Of a DNA stretch of 64,000 nucleotides, positions 45,667-55,381 are shown in pieces. Position numbers and translations under genes: made by a program. The notes under the pieces are model-generated. The model was not told where the DNA came from. It ran no database searches and saw only the letters and a list, made by a program, of their open reading frames with translations. The stretch spans positions 62,001-126,000 of the forward strand of contig CAVTFG010000006.1 of the NCBI GenBank assembly GCA_963734015.1, in the 5' to 3' direction. The stretch comes from JALZKA01 sp963734015. GTDB taxonomy: Bacteria > Actinomycetota > Thermoleophilia > Solirubrobacterales > 70-9. Position 1 is the first letter of the stretch. The number at the start of each line of letters is the position of its first letter.

Positions 45667-46596
45667 ATGACTGAGGCGGTGATCACGGTTTCGGGCCTGC
45701 GGCGCTCGTACGACGACCACGAGGCGGTCCGGGGGATCGACCTCGAGGTCCGGCGGGGCGAGGTCTTCGCGTTCCTCGGGCCGAACGGGGCGGGGAAGAC
45801 CACGACCGTCGAGATCATGGAGGGCTACCGCGAGCGGGACGCGGGGACGGTGACCGTGCTGGGCGAGGACCCCTTGCAGGGCGACCGTTCGTGGCGTGGA
45901 CGGATCGGGATCGTCCTGCAGGAGTGCCGGATGGAGCCGGTGTTGACCGTGCGCGAGACGTTGAGCCTCTACGCGGGCTACTACGAGACGCCGCGCGATG
46001 TCGCGGAGACCATCGACCTCGTAGGCCTGCAGCCCAGCGCGGACGTGCGAGCCGGCAACCTCTCCGGCGGGCAGCAGCGGCGGCTCGACGTCGCCCTCGC
46101 CCTGATCGGGGACCCCGAACTGCTGTTCCTGGACGAGCCGACGACGGGGTTCGACCCCTCCGCCCGCCGGCAGGCGTGGGAGGTCATCGCGAGCCTCCGG
46201 GACCTGGGCAAGACGGTCTTCCTGACCACTCATTACATGGAGGAGGCCCAGTTCCTGGCGGACCGGGTCGCGATCATCCGCGCCGGCCTGATCGTGGCCC
46301 AAGGGGTGCCCGATCAACTGGGCGGGCGCGAGGACGCTGCGACCACCATCCGCTTCGTGGCGCCCCCCGGCCTCGACCCGGAGGAGCTGCCGGTCCGGGC
46401 GGGAGACGCCGCCCTGCGCCGCAGCAGCAACGGCGGCCCGGCGACGGTCGAGATCGCAACGGGCGAGCCGGTCGTGGCGCTGAACGCGCTGACGGGCTGG
46501 GCGCTCGAGCACGGGGTGGCGCTTGAGGGCCTCGAGGTCTCGCGGCCGAGCCTCGAGGACGTGTACCTCGAGCTCACCCAGGAGACAGCGGAATGA
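45667..46596 (+). CDS. ABC transporter ATP-binding protein (ABC-2/DrrA type)
   Basis: 309 residues: Walker A FLGPNGAGKTTTVEIMEGYRERDAG, Q-loop IVLQECRME, signature NLSGGQQRRLDVALAL, Walker B LLFLDEPTTGFDPSAR and the H-loop LTTHYMEEAQ. The C-terminal DrrA-type extension ends EDVYLELTQETAE. It powers the permease encoded next, with which it overlaps (ATGA). The cargo, drug or lipid, cannot be told. Confidence 0.94.
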   Translation: MTEAVITVSGLRRSYDDHEAVRGIDLEVRRGEVFAFLGPNGAGKTTTVEIMEGYRERDAGTVTVLGEDPLQGDRSWRGRIGIVLQECRMEPVLTVRETLSLYAGYYETPRDVAETIDLVGLQPSADVRAGNLSGGQQRRLDVALALIGDPELLFLDEPTTGFDPSARRQAWEVIASLRDLGKTVFLTTHYMEEAQFLADRVAIIRAGLIVAQGVPDQLGGREDAATTIRFVAPPGLDPEELPVRAGDAALRRSSNGGPATVEIATGEPVVALNALTGWALEHGVALEGLEVSRPSLEDVYLELTQETAE

Positions 46597-47363
46597 CCGG
46601 CGGGGTCCTGGCGTGGCACCAGTTCACCTTCGACGCGCGGGTCTTCTGGCGCAGCCCGGCATCCGTGTTCTTCACGGTGATGCTGCCCCTGATCTTCCTG
46701 TTCATCTTCACCGGCCTGTTCGGCAGCGAGACGATCGACGAGTACGGGGGGATCAAGGTCTCGACCTATTACGTGCCCGGGATCATCACGCTCTCGGTCG
46801 CGTCGGCGACGCTTCAGAGCCTCGCGATCAACCTCACCGAGGCACGCGAGAGCGGGCGCCTGAAGCGGATCCGGGCGACCCCGCTGCCGCCGTGGGCGTT
46901 CGTGGCGGGGCGCGTCGGGAACGCGTTCGTGATCTCGATCCTGATGACCGTGCTGGTGACCCTGATCGGGCACTTCTTCTTCGACGTGGCGATCCCGACC
47001 CGGACGATCCCGGCGCTGCTGGTGACCCTGGTGGTCGGCGCCTTCACCTTCTCCTGCCTCGGGTTCGCCCTCACGGCGGCGATCCCGTCGCAGGATGCCG
47101 CGCCCCCGATCGCGAACGTCACGCTGCTGCCGCTCTACTTCCTCTCGGGCGTCTTCATCCCGGACAATCAGATCCCGGACGGGGTGCTGGGCTTCGCCGA
47201 CCTCTTCCCGATCCGCCACTTCTTCCTCGCGTTCTTCGAGGGCTTCGACCCGGCCACCGTCGGCGCCGGGTTCGCCTGGGGCGACCTGGCGGTGCTGGCG
47301 CTCTGGGGACTTCTCGGACTGGGGCTCGCGGCGCGGTACTTCCGCTGGACGCCACGCAGGTAG
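46593..47363 (+). CDS. ABC-2 type transporter permease
   Basis: 256 residues with six hydrophobic segments and the ABC-2 pattern: SPASVFFTVMLPLIFLFIFTGLFG, YYVPGIITLSVASATLQSLAINLTEARESGRLKRIRATPLPPWAF, and LPLYFLSGVFIP. It forms the export channel with the upstream ATPase as a likely homodimer. ATG 46593 overlaps the ATPase stop by 4 nt. Confidence 0.92.
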   Translation: MTGGVLAWHQFTFDARVFWRSPASVFFTVMLPLIFLFIFTGLFGSETIDEYGGIKVSTYYVPGIITLSVASATLQSLAINLTEARESGRLKRIRATPLPPWAFVAGRVGNAFVISILMTVLVTLIGHFFFDVAIPTRTIPALLVTLVVGAFTFSCLGFALTAAIPSQDAAPPIANVTLLPLYFLSGVFIPDNQIPDGVLGFADLFPIRHFFLAFFEGFDPATVGAGFAWGDLAVLALWGLLGLGLAARYFRWTPRR

Positions 47364-47373
47364 ATTCAGCAAC

Positions 47374-47736
47374 GTGATCCACCACGTCAGCCTGGAGGTC
47401 TCCGACCTCGAGCGCGCGGGCCAGTTCTACGACCCCGTGGTCGGGGCGCTGGGATGGCGGCGACACGTCGAGGAGGACGACCTCATCGGCTGGGGGATCG
47501 TGCGGCCGCTGTTCTTCGCCTCGACCCGGCATCCGGTGGCGCCCGGCGGCGGCCATGTCTGCTTCGCGGCGACGGGCATCCCGGCGGTCAAGGGGGCGTG
47601 GGAGGCGGGCGTGGCCGCGGGTGGCACCGACGACGGCGCGCCCGCGCAGCGGCCTGAGTACGGCGCTACGTACTATTCGGCGTACCTGCTCGACCCGGAC
47701 GGCAACAGGGTCGAGATCGCCGTCGGCGCTTCCTAG
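47374..47736 (+). CDS. VOC (glyoxalase/bleomycin-resistance fold) family protein
   Basis: 120 residues forming two beta-alpha-beta-beta-beta units: IHHVSLEVSDLERAGQFYDPVVGALGW at the start and YSAYLLDPDGNRVEIAVG at the end, with likely metal ligands H and E. The substrate is unknown. GTG 47374 follows TAGATT (47361-47366) by 7 nt, where TAG is also the stop of the permease. It is read separately from, or as an add-on to, the exporter operon. Confidence 0.85.
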   Translation: MIHHVSLEVSDLERAGQFYDPVVGALGWRRHVEEDDLIGWGIVRPLFFASTRHPVAPGGGHVCFAATGIPAVKGAWEAGVAAGGTDDGAPAQRPEYGATYYSAYLLDPDGNRVEIAVGAS

Positions 47737-47787
47737 GCGCCAGAGACTCCCCCGGAAACGAAGAAGCAGCACAGGAGGAACGAACCC

Positions 47788-48813
47788 ATGGCTCCAATCA
47801 AGGTCGGCATCAACGGCTTCGGCCGCATCGGCCGCAACCTGTTCCGCGCCGCCTACGAGTCGGGCGCGGACATCGAGATCGTCGCGGTCAACGACATCGC
47901 CGACCTGCGAACGCTCGCCCATCTCCTGAAGTACGACTCCATCCTCGGCCGTTTCCCGGGCGAGGTAGCCGAGGGCGACGGGTCGCTGGTGGTCGACGGG
48001 AACGAGATCAAGGTCCTCGCGGAGCGCGACCCGGCGGCCCTGCCGTGGAGCGAGCTCGGCGTCGAGGTCGCGATCGAGTCCACCGGGCTGTTCACGAAGC
48101 GCGAGGATGCCGCGAAGCACCTCGACGCGGGCGCCCGCAAGGTCATCATCTCCGCCCCGGCCACCGACCCCGACGTGACCGTGGCGCTCGGCGTGAACTT
48201 CGAGCGCGATTACGACCCGGAGAGCCACAACATCATCTCGAACGCGTCGTGTACGACGAACTGCGTCGCCCCGATGGCGAAGGTGCTGCACGAGGCGGTC
48301 GGCATCGAGCACGGGCTGATGACGACGATCCACGCCTACACCGCCGACCAGCGCCTGCAGGACATGCCGCACAAGGACCTGCGTCGGGCCCGCGCCGCGG
48401 CTCTCAACCTGATTCCGACCACCACGGGCGCGGCCAAGGCCGTGGGCCTGGTGCTCCCGGAGCTCGAGGGCAGGCTGAACGGCTTCTCGATGCGGGCGCC
48501 GGTCCCCACCGGCTCGGTCGTGGACCTCGTCTGCGTCATGTCGCGAGAGACGAGCGTCGACGAGATCAACGCCGCGGCGAGAGACGCCGCCGAGGGGCCG
48601 CTGGCCGGAATCGTGTCGTACACCGAGGACCCGATCGTCTCGACGGACATCGTCAAGGACCCGCATTCGTCGATCTTCGACGCGGACCAGACGATGGTCA
48701 TGGAGGGCACGATGGTCAAGGCGGTCGCCTGGTACGACAACGAGTGGGGCTACTCGAACCGCTGCGTCGAGCTGGCCGCCAAGGTGCTCGAGCGCCAGCC
48801 CGCCGCCGCTTGA
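47788..48813 (+). CDS. gap: glyceraldehyde-3-phosphate dehydrogenase, type I
   Basis: NAD-dependent glycolytic enzyme of 341 residues. IKVGINGFGRIGRNLFRAAYE opens the Rossmann domain; the catalytic cysteine lies in IISNASCTTNCVAPMAKVL; the histidine in MTTIHAYTADQRLQD; WYDNEWGYSNRCVEL closes it. A strong AGGAGGA precedes ATG 47788. It heads gap-pgk-tpiA-gpmI, where each gene overlaps the next by a stop/start tetranucleotide. Confidence 0.97.
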   Translation: MAPIKVGINGFGRIGRNLFRAAYESGADIEIVAVNDIADLRTLAHLLKYDSILGRFPGEVAEGDGSLVVDGNEIKVLAERDPAALPWSELGVEVAIESTGLFTKREDAAKHLDAGARKVIISAPATDPDVTVALGVNFERDYDPESHNIISNASCTTNCVAPMAKVLHEAVGIEHGLMTTIHAYTADQRLQDMPHKDLRRARAAALNLIPTTTGAAKAVGLVLPELEGRLNGFSMRAPVPTGSVVDLVCVMSRETSVDEINAAARDAAEGPLAGIVSYTEDPIVSTDIVKDPHSSIFDADQTMVMEGTMVKAVAWYDNEWGYSNRCVELAAKVLERQPAAA

Positions 48814-50039
48814 GCCGCACACTCGCCGAAGTCAGCGTCCGCAACGCGCCGGCCGAGGGCCGGCGCGTGCTGGTCCGGGCCGACCTGAACGTGCCCCTGG
48901 ACGGCGGCGCCGTCGCGGACGACACGCGCATCCGGGCCGCCCTGCCCACGCTGGAGCTGCTGCTCGAGCGTCGGGCCGCGATCGTGCTGGTCTCGCACCT
49001 CGGACGACCCGAGGGGAGGGACCCGGCGCTGTCGATGGCGCCGGTCCGCGACCGGCTGGCCGAGCTGCTCGGCGTCCCGGTCGAGCTCGCGCCGGGGGTG
49101 GTGTGCGACGACGTGCGCACGCTCGCCGAGGCCACGGCGCCGGGTTCGGTGCTGCTCCTCGAGAACAGCCGGTTCGAGCAGGGCGAGACGAAGAACGACC
49201 CGGCGCTCGCGGCCGGCCTCGCTGAGCTCGCGGACCTCTACGTGAACGACGCGTTCGGCGCGGCCCACAGGGCCCACGCGACCACCGAGGGCGTCGCGAG
49301 GCTGCTCCCCGCCTATGCCGGGCTCCTGCTCGAGCGCGAGGTTGAGGAGCTGACCCGGGTTCGCGACGATCCCGAGCGGCCCCTGGTGGTCGTGCTCGGG
49401 GGTGCCAAGGTCACCGACAAGATCGGGGTCCTCGAGCGCTTCCTCGAGATCGCCGACGGGGTCCTGATCGGCGGCGCGATGTGCTTCGCGTTCTTCCGCG
49501 CCCAGGGGATCGGGACCGGAGACTCGCTGGTGGAGGACGAAGGGATCGAGATGGCGAAGGGCCTGCTCGAGAACCCGCGCGGCCTGAGGCTGCCGACCGA
49601 CCTCGTGCTGGGCGACTCGTTCAGCGCCGACGCCGAGCGGCGCCCGAGCGCAGGCGTCGACGTGCCCGACGGCTGGATGGGGCTCGACGTGGGCCCCGAG
49701 ACGGTCAGCGGCTACTCCGAAGCGATCGCAGGGGCCGGCACGGTGCTTTGGAACGGCCCGATGGGCGCGTTCGAGCTGGAGCCGTTCGCGGCCGGGACCA
49801 GGGGGGTGGCCGAGGCGGTCGCCGACGCCCCCGGACACACCGTGGTGGGCGGCGGCGATTCCGCAGCGGCTCTCGCGGAGTTCGGCCTGGCCGATCGCGT
49901 CGACTGGCTGTCGACCGGCGGTGGGGCCTCGCTCGAGTTGCTCGAGGGCAAGGAGCTGCCGGGCGTCGCGGTGCTGCTCGAGACGGCAGACGGAAGACAG
50001 CAGATTGCAGGTGGCGTCGAGCGCGAGGAGGTCCGATGA
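48810..50039 (+). CDS. pgk: phosphoglycerate kinase
   Basis: Forms ATP and 3-phosphoglycerate. The 409 residues begin at TTG 48810, which overlaps the gap stop (TTGA): SRTLAEVSVRNAPAEGRRVLVRADLNVPLDGGAVADDTRI. Further motifs are VLVSHLGRPEG, LLLENSRFEQGETKND, VNDAFGAAHRAHATTEG, VVLGGAKVTDKIGVL, and the nucleotide site WNGPMGAFE with VVGGGDSAAAL. No ATG or GTG lies near, so TTG is the best start. Confidence 0.95.
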   Translation: MSRTLAEVSVRNAPAEGRRVLVRADLNVPLDGGAVADDTRIRAALPTLELLLERRAAIVLVSHLGRPEGRDPALSMAPVRDRLAELLGVPVELAPGVVCDDVRTLAEATAPGSVLLLENSRFEQGETKNDPALAAGLAELADLYVNDAFGAAHRAHATTEGVARLLPAYAGLLLEREVEELTRVRDDPERPLVVVLGGAKVTDKIGVLERFLEIADGVLIGGAMCFAFFRAQGIGTGDSLVEDEGIEMAKGLLENPRGLRLPTDLVLGDSFSADAERRPSAGVDVPDGWMGLDVGPETVSGYSEAIAGAGTVLWNGPMGAFELEPFAAGTRGVAEAVADAPGHTVVGGGDSAAALAEFGLADRVDWLSTGGGASLELLEGKELPGVAVLLETADGRQQIAGGVEREEVR

Positions 50040-50788
50040 GCAGGCGGCCCTATTTGGCGGCGAACTGGAAGATGAACAAGACCGTCGGCGAAGCGGACGA
50101 CTTCCTCGACCGCTTCCTGGGCGACGTGGGCGGGCTCGAGGACCGCGACATCGTGGTCTGCCCGCCGTACACGGCGCTCGCCGGCGCGGTGGAGCGATGC
50201 CGTCGCTCGCCGGTGCGGGTTGCGGCTCAGAACATGCACGAGGAGGCGAGCGGGGCGTTCACGGGCGAGGTCTCGGCCGCGATGCTGACGTCGCTCGGCG
50301 TCGAGGCGGTGGTCCTCGGCCATTCCGAGCGCCGGGCGCTCTTCAACGAGACCGACGAGGCGCTCGCGCGCAAGCTGCCGGCGGCGCTGGATGCCGGATT
50401 GGAGCCGATCCTGTGCGTCGGCGAGAGCGAGACAGAGCGCGAGGAAGGCGCCACCGAGGCCGTGCTGACCCGGCAGATCGAGGCGGACCTCGCTCCGATC
50501 GGGAACCACCGGCTGGCCGAGGTCGTGATCGCGTACGAGCCGATCTGGGCGATCGGCACGGGCAAGACCGCGACGCCCGAGCAGGCCGAGGAAGCGATCG
50601 CCTTCATCCGCTCCCTGGTCGCCGCCCGCGACGCGGCGGCGGGCGAGTCCGTCCGGATCCTCTACGGGGGGTCGGTGAAGCCCGACAACGCGACGGACCT
50701 CCTCGGCCGGGAGCAGATCGACGGGGCGCTGGTGGGCGGAGCGAGCCTGGATCCCGCCGACTTCCTCGCGATCTGCGAAGCGGCGTGA
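50036..50788 (+). CDS. tpiA: triosephosphate isomerase
   Basis: 250 residues. YLAANWKMNKTVGE (catalytic Asn and Lys), VVLGHSERRALFNE (catalytic His), AYEPIWAIGTGKTATPEQAEE (catalytic Glu and flexible loop 6) and ILYGGSVKPDNATDL are all present. ATG 50036 overlaps the pgk stop (ATGA), and its own stop overlaps the gpmI GTG (GTGA). Confidence 0.97.
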   Translation: MSRRPYLAANWKMNKTVGEADDFLDRFLGDVGGLEDRDIVVCPPYTALAGAVERCRRSPVRVAAQNMHEEASGAFTGEVSAAMLTSLGVEAVVLGHSERRALFNETDEALARKLPAALDAGLEPILCVGESETEREEGATEAVLTRQIEADLAPIGNHRLAEVVIAYEPIWAIGTGKTATPEQAEEAIAFIRSLVAARDAAAGESVRILYGGSVKPDNATDLLGREQIDGALVGGASLDPADFLAICEAA

Positions 50789-52324
50789 GCCTGCCGGCCG
50801 GACCCGCGGCGATCCCGGTTCCGTCGCTGGCCCTGGTGATCCTCGACGGATGGGGGCTCGCGCCCGCCGGCCCGGGGAACGCGGTCTCGCTGGCGAACAC
50901 GCCCGTCTTCGACGAGCTGTGGACGGGCTACCCGCACACCCAGCTCTCCGCGAGCGGCCGGGACGTGGGCCTACCCGACGGTCAGATGGGGAACTCCGAG
51001 GTCGGCCACCTGAACCTCGGGGCCGGCGCCGTGGTCAAGCAGGACCTCGCCCGGATCGACGAGTCGATCGCGGACGGCTCCTTCTTCGAGAACCCGGCCC
51101 TGCTCGCCGCCTGCGACGCCGCCAGGCGATCGCCGCGCGGGCGCCTGCACCTGATGGGACTCGTCTCCGACGGCGGAGTCCACTCCGGCTGGGAGCACCT
51201 GGAGGCGTGCATCGAGCTGGCGGCCCAGGAGGGCGTGCCCGACCTGGTGCTGCACGCGTTCACGGACGGTCGCGACACGCTGCCCCGTTCGTCGCCGGGA
51301 TACCTGGAGGAGGTCGAGCGCTGGCTCCGGCAGGCGGGACGGGTCGGGACCGTCAGCGGCCGCTACTACGCGATGGACCGCGACCGCCGCTGGGAGCGCA
51401 CCAAGCTGGCCTACGACGCGATCGTCCATGCCCGGGGAGCCACGGCGCCCACCGCCGCAGAGGCGGTCGCGGCCTCGCACGAGGCGGACGAGACCGACGA
51501 GTTCGTCCGGCCGACGGTGATCGGCGCCTACGACGGGATCGCGGACGGCGACGTGGCGATCCACTTCAACTTCCGGCCGGACCGTGCGCGCCAGCTCGTG
51601 CGGGCCCTGGCCGAGCCCGGGTTCGACGAGTTCCCGCGCGGGCCGCGTCTCGGCGATCCAGCTGACGACGCTCGCCGAGTACCGGGAGGGCTGGCCCTAC
51701 CCGGTCGCGTTTCCCCCGAAGGCGCCGGCCACCACCCTGGCCGAGGTCCTGGCCGGTGCCGGCGCTCGCCAGCTCCACGTCGCGGAGACCGAGAAATACG
51801 CGCACGTGACCTACTTCTTCAACGGCGGCCGCGAGCAGGTGTGGGAGGGGGAGGAGCGCTGTCTCGTGGATTCGCCCCGGGACGTGCCGACCTACGACCA
51901 CAAGCCGGAGATGAGCGCCCGCGCCGCGGCCGGCGAATTCGCCGGCCGCTGGAGCGATGGGGGCTACCGGTTCGGGATCCTCAACTTCGCCAACCCGGAC
52001 ATGGTCGGCCACACCGGCGTGATCCCCGCTGCGGTCGCCGCGATCGAGGCCGTCGACGCGTGCCTCGGGCAGGTGGTCTCGGCGGTGCACGCCTCCGGGG
52101 GCGCCTGCATGGTCACCGCCGATCACGGCAACGCCGACAACATGCTCGAGCCCGACGGCTCGCCGAACACGGCGCACTCCACCAACCCCGTGCCGCTGAT
52201 CGTGACCGCGAACGGGATCGGGCTGGCCGGGGAGGGCATCCTCGCGGACGTCGCGCCAACGGCCCTGCGCCTGCTCGGAATCGACCAGCCGACCGGGATG
52301 ACCGGGCGCTCGTTGCTGGAATGA
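50785..52324 (+). CDS. gpmI: 2,3-bisphosphoglycerate-independent phosphoglycerate mutase, interrupted by a 1-base frameshift
   Basis: Alkaline-phosphatase-fold enzyme converting 3-PG to 2-PG with two manganese ions. The first part is read from GTG 50785: LALVILDGWGLAPAG, the phosphoserine motif GNSEVGHLNLGAG, SDGGVHSGWEHL, HAFTDGRDTLPRSS, GRYYAMDRDRRWER and IHFNFRPDRARQLVRAL. After about nt 51645-51662 the homology continues one base out of phase: QLTTLAEYREGWPYPVAFPP, HVAETEKYAHVTYFFNGG, FANPDMVGHTG and VTADHGNADNM. One surplus base explains it. Total length is normal (about 512 residues), so this is probably an intact gene with a read error. Confidence 0.9.
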
Positions 52325-52343
52325 GCCGCGGATCGAGATAGCG

Positions 52344-53546
52344 GTGCGGAACGACCCAGCCCGCCTGCGGTTCGTGACCGGCGCCGGCGAAGGCGCGGCG
52401 CGCACCGGCACCCTGTTCACGCCGCACGGCGAGGTCAGGACCCCGGCCTTCATCCCGTTGGCGACCACGGCCGCGGTCCGCGGCCTCGACACCGACGAGG
52501 TGGGGGCGTTGGGATACGAGATGGTCCTCGGCAACACCTTCCATTTGTTCCTGCGGCCCGGACCGGAGCGGATCGCGAGGCTCGGTGGGCTGCACGGGTT
52601 CATGAACTGGGATCGCGCGATCATCACGGACTCCGGCGGCTTCCAGGTGTTCTCGCTCGCGCACGGGAACGTCGCCGACGAGATCAAGGGCCGGCGCGGC
52701 GGAGCGGGCAACCACGGCGCAATCATCGAGATCGCCGAGGAGGGCGTGCGCTTCCGCTCGTACCTCGACGGGACCGAGAAGTTCATGGGGCCCGAGGAGT
52801 CGATGACCGTTCAGGCCGCGCTCGGCTCCGACATCGCGCTGGCGTTCGACGAATGCACGCCCTACCACGCCGACTACGACTACACGGCGCGTTCCACGGA
52901 GCGCACCCACCGCTGGTTGGACCGGTGCACGCGGTGGCATCAGGAGAACGCCCCGGCGAGCCAGGCGCTGTTCGGCATCGTCCAGGGCGGCGTTCACGAG
53001 GAGCTCCGCCGAGCCTCCGCGGACCGGGTCGCCGGCGCCGACATCGACGGGATCTCGATCGGCGGCACGCTGGGGCAGGACAAGGAGGAGATGCGCGGCG
53101 TCCTCGAGCTGACCGTCCCGCTGCTGCCGGACGATGCGCCCAAGCACCTGCTCGGGATCGGTGAGCCCGATGACCTGCTCGACGGCATCGCGCTCGGGAT
53201 CGACGTCTTCGACTGTGCCGTGCCGACCCGACTCGGACGCCATGGAGTCGCCCTGGCGCCGCTGCCGGGCGACCGCTTCCGGCTGAACGTGCGCTCGCGC
53301 GAGCTCGAGGACGACCAGGGCCGGCTGGTCGAGGGCTGCCCCTGTCCCGCGTGCTCGCGACACACCCGCGCCTACCTGCACTACCTGGCGCGGGCCGAGG
53401 AGCTGACCGCCGTCCGGCTGCTCGCCGTCCACAACCTGACCTACCTGGAGCGGCTGGTCAGCGGCGCCCGCGAGGCGATCGAGGCCGGCCGGTTCGGCGC
53501 GTACCGCGAGGCTTCGCTCGCGGGCGCGGCGCCGTGGGACGCCTGA
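52344..53546 (+). CDS. tgt: tRNA-guanine transglycosylase
   Basis: Exchanges guanine-34 for preQ1 in queuosine tRNAs. The 400 residues show TPAFIPLATTAAVRGL, the aspartate in ITDSGGFQVFSLAHGN, LAFDECTPYHADYDYT, GIVQGGVHEELRR, the nucleophile region GIDVFDCAVPTRLGRHG, and the zinc site CPCPACSRHTRAYLHYL. The start is GTG 52344, 19 nt after gpmI. Queuosine precursor genes are not in the window. It converges on pknB with a 7-bp gap. Confidence 0.95.
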   Translation: MRNDPARLRFVTGAGEGAARTGTLFTPHGEVRTPAFIPLATTAAVRGLDTDEVGALGYEMVLGNTFHLFLRPGPERIARLGGLHGFMNWDRAIITDSGGFQVFSLAHGNVADEIKGRRGGAGNHGAIIEIAEEGVRFRSYLDGTEKFMGPEESMTVQAALGSDIALAFDECTPYHADYDYTARSTERTHRWLDRCTRWHQENAPASQALFGIVQGGVHEELRRASADRVAGADIDGISIGGTLGQDKEEMRGVLELTVPLLPDDAPKHLLGIGEPDDLLDGIALGIDVFDCAVPTRLGRHGVALAPLPGDRFRLNVRSRELEDDQGRLVEGCPCPACSRHTRAYLHYLARAEELTAVRLLAVHNLTYLERLVSGAREAIEAGRFGAYREASLAGAAPWDA

Positions 53547-53553
53547 GCTCGCC

Positions 53554-54807
53554 CTACTGGAGGTTGTCGCGGATGACGTCCTTCAGGTTGTCGATCTGCT
53601 GATCGATCTCGTCAGAGATCAGCTGCCCGATGTCCGTGTCCTGGCCGGCGTCGGTCACCAGCAGGACGACGGCCGCGATCGCCGCTGCGATGAGCCCGAT
53701 CAGGAGCAGGACGCCGAGGCCCCGCATGAAGCGGCTTCCGGCCGATCGCTTCTTGGGCCGCGCGGCGGGCTGGGCGGCGGGCTGCCGGGCGCGCGGCGGG
53801 GGCACATAGATCGGCTCGGGTGCGACCGGGGTGGCGATGTCCGGCGAGTCGGCCATCGCGGCCGTCGCCGCCGTGGCGGCCGCACCGGCGGCCATCGCCC
53901 GGGTCGGCATCGTGTCCGCGGCCTCGGGCGGCTCACGGCCGGCGATCCCGGCGCGCAGCGCGGCCGAGAGCTCCTTGGCGGTCGCGTAACGGCTGTTCAC
54001 GTCGCCCTCGAGGGCACGCAGGACTGCGGTCGAGAGCGTCTCGGGGACCGTGTCGTCGTAGGAGGTGGGCGGCAGCGGGCTCTCGCTTTCGCGCCGGATT
54101 GCCAGCTCGGCGAGGGTCGAGCCCTCCCAGGGCAGGCGAGCCGTGAGCATCTGGTAGACGACGACGCCGAGCGCATACACGTCGGCCGCGGGAGTCGTCT
54201 CCTCGCCCCGGGACTGCTCGGGCGAGAGGTAGGCGGCGGTGCCCACCACCGAGCCGACCTGGGTCAGGCGGGTCTGCTCGGCGGCGCGGGCGATCCCGAA
54301 GTCGGTGAGCTTCACGGTCATCTCGTCGGTCGGGGGCTCGTGGGCGGACCCGCCCCGCGAGGGCCGGCCCGCCGGTCCTCCGATCACCATCAGGTTCCCG
54401 GGCTTGACGTCGCGGTGGATGATGCCCTGGCGGTGCGCGTATTCCAGCCCCGCGCATGCCTGGACGCCCACCGCCACGGCGACCTCGGAGCCCAGCCGCC
54501 CCCGGCGCTGCAGGAGCTGCGCGACGGAGCGGCCCTCGACGTACTCCATGACGATGTAGTGGCGGCCCTGATCGACGCCCGTGTCGTAGACCTGCACGAT
54601 GTTCGGGTGGATCAGCCGAGCGACCGCCAGCGCCTCGCGGCGGAAGCGCGCCACGAACTTGTCGTCATCCGATAGGTGTTCGGCCAGGATCTTCACCGCG
54701 ACCGTCCGCTCCAGGACTCCGTCGGTCGCCATGTAGACCGTGGACATCCCGCCCGACCCCAGGCGGTCGCCCAGCTCGTAACGGTCGGAGATCAGCCCCC
54801 CGGCCAT
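53554..54807 (-). CDS. PknB-type Ser/Thr protein kinase without PASTA repeats
   Basis: 417 residues. Kinase motifs are LGDRLGSGGMSTVYMATD (P-loop), TVAVKIL (Lys), the active-site GIIHRDVKPGNLMVIGG, LTDFGIARA (DFG) and GTAAYLSPEQSRGEE. A Gly/Arg/Ser insert separates HRD and DFG. An Ala/Pro-rich juxtamembrane stretch leads to one transmembrane helix (GLGVLLLIGLIAAAIAAVVLLV) and a short external tail of about 35 residues (DTDIGQLISDEIDQQIDNLKD) in place of PASTA sensors. ATG 54807 overlaps the lipoprotein stop as TGATG, so the two are coupled. Confidence 0.92.
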   Translation of the reverse strand: MAGGLISDRYELGDRLGSGGMSTVYMATDGVLERTVAVKILAEHLSDDDKFVARFRREALAVARLIHPNIVQVYDTGVDQGRHYIVMEYVEGRSVAQLLQRRGRLGSEVAVAVGVQACAGLEYAHRQGIIHRDVKPGNLMVIGGPAGRPSRGGSAHEPPTDEMTVKLTDFGIARAAEQTRLTQVGSVVGTAAYLSPEQSRGEETTPAADVYALGVVVYQMLTARLPWEGSTLAELAIRRESESPLPPTSYDDTVPETLSTAVLRALEGDVNSRYATAKELSAALRAGIAGREPPEAADTMPTRAMAAGAAATAATAAMADSPDIATPVAPEPIYVPPPRARQPAAQPAARPKKRSAGSRFMRGLGVLLLIGLIAAAIAAVVLLVTDAGQDTDIGQLISDEIDQQIDNLKDVIRDNLQ

Positions 54808-55352
54808 CAGCCGCCGCTCCCGATTCCGCCGCTGCCCTCGTCGCCGCCGATGTTGCCGCCGCCCTCGTTGCCCCCACCGGGGTCGCTGTTCCCGGGCGTG
54901 TCGGCTGGCGGGCCACCGCCATCGTCCTCCTCGGGCGGTGGCTCGTCCTCCTCGGTGGTCGTTGGCTCCGTGGTCTCCTCCGGGGTCGTCGGCTCCTCGG
55001 TCGTTTCGGGCTGGACCTCGCCGGTCTCGCCGGTCGCGCCGGTGGCGGGCGTGCACTGGTCCGTGGTGAGTGACTCGAGGTTGCCGCTGGCCTCCACGAG
55101 CCGGTCGCGCAGCTCGCCGCCGACCTCCTCGGGAAGGTCGTTCACACTCGTCGCGAAGGAGACTGCAGTCTGCTGGGCTTCGTCGCAGAGGCCGTCGTTG
55201 ACGAGGGTCTGGATCTGGTCGAGCTGGCCGATCAATTGGTCGCCTGCCTCCTGCGGGATCGGCCCGCCCTCGTCGTCCCCACCGCAGGCGGCCAGAGCCG
55301 ATGCGCAGGCCACGACGGCCAGCGCGCTCGAACTTGCGCGGATCCCCGGCAT
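54807..55352 (-). CDS. predicted lipoprotein with low-complexity tail, upstream of the kinase
   Basis: 181 residues from ATG 55352: signal SSSALAVVACASALAACGGDDE with lipid cysteine C23, a helical domain of about 75 residues (QLIGQLDQIQTLVNDGLCDEAQQTA, ELRDRLVEASGNLESLTTDQC, two cysteines), then a Thr/Glu/Pro and Gly-rich tail to the end. As sequenced it is in the same frame as the upstream phosphoesterase with no stop between, but the lipoprotein signal marks an independent start. Co-translation with the kinase suggests an envelope sensor role; this is inference. Confidence 0.72.
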   Translation of the reverse strand: MPGIRASSSALAVVACASALAACGGDDEGGPIPQEAGDQLIGQLDQIQTLVNDGLCDEAQQTAVSFATSVNDLPEEVGGELRDRLVEASGNLESLTTDQCTPATGATGETGEVQPETTEEPTTPEETTEPTTTEEDEPPPEEDDGGGPPADTPGNSDPGGGNEGGGNIGGDEGSGGIGSGG

Positions 55353-55381
55353 CGAGGCGAGTCTAGAGGCGGCCCACATCG

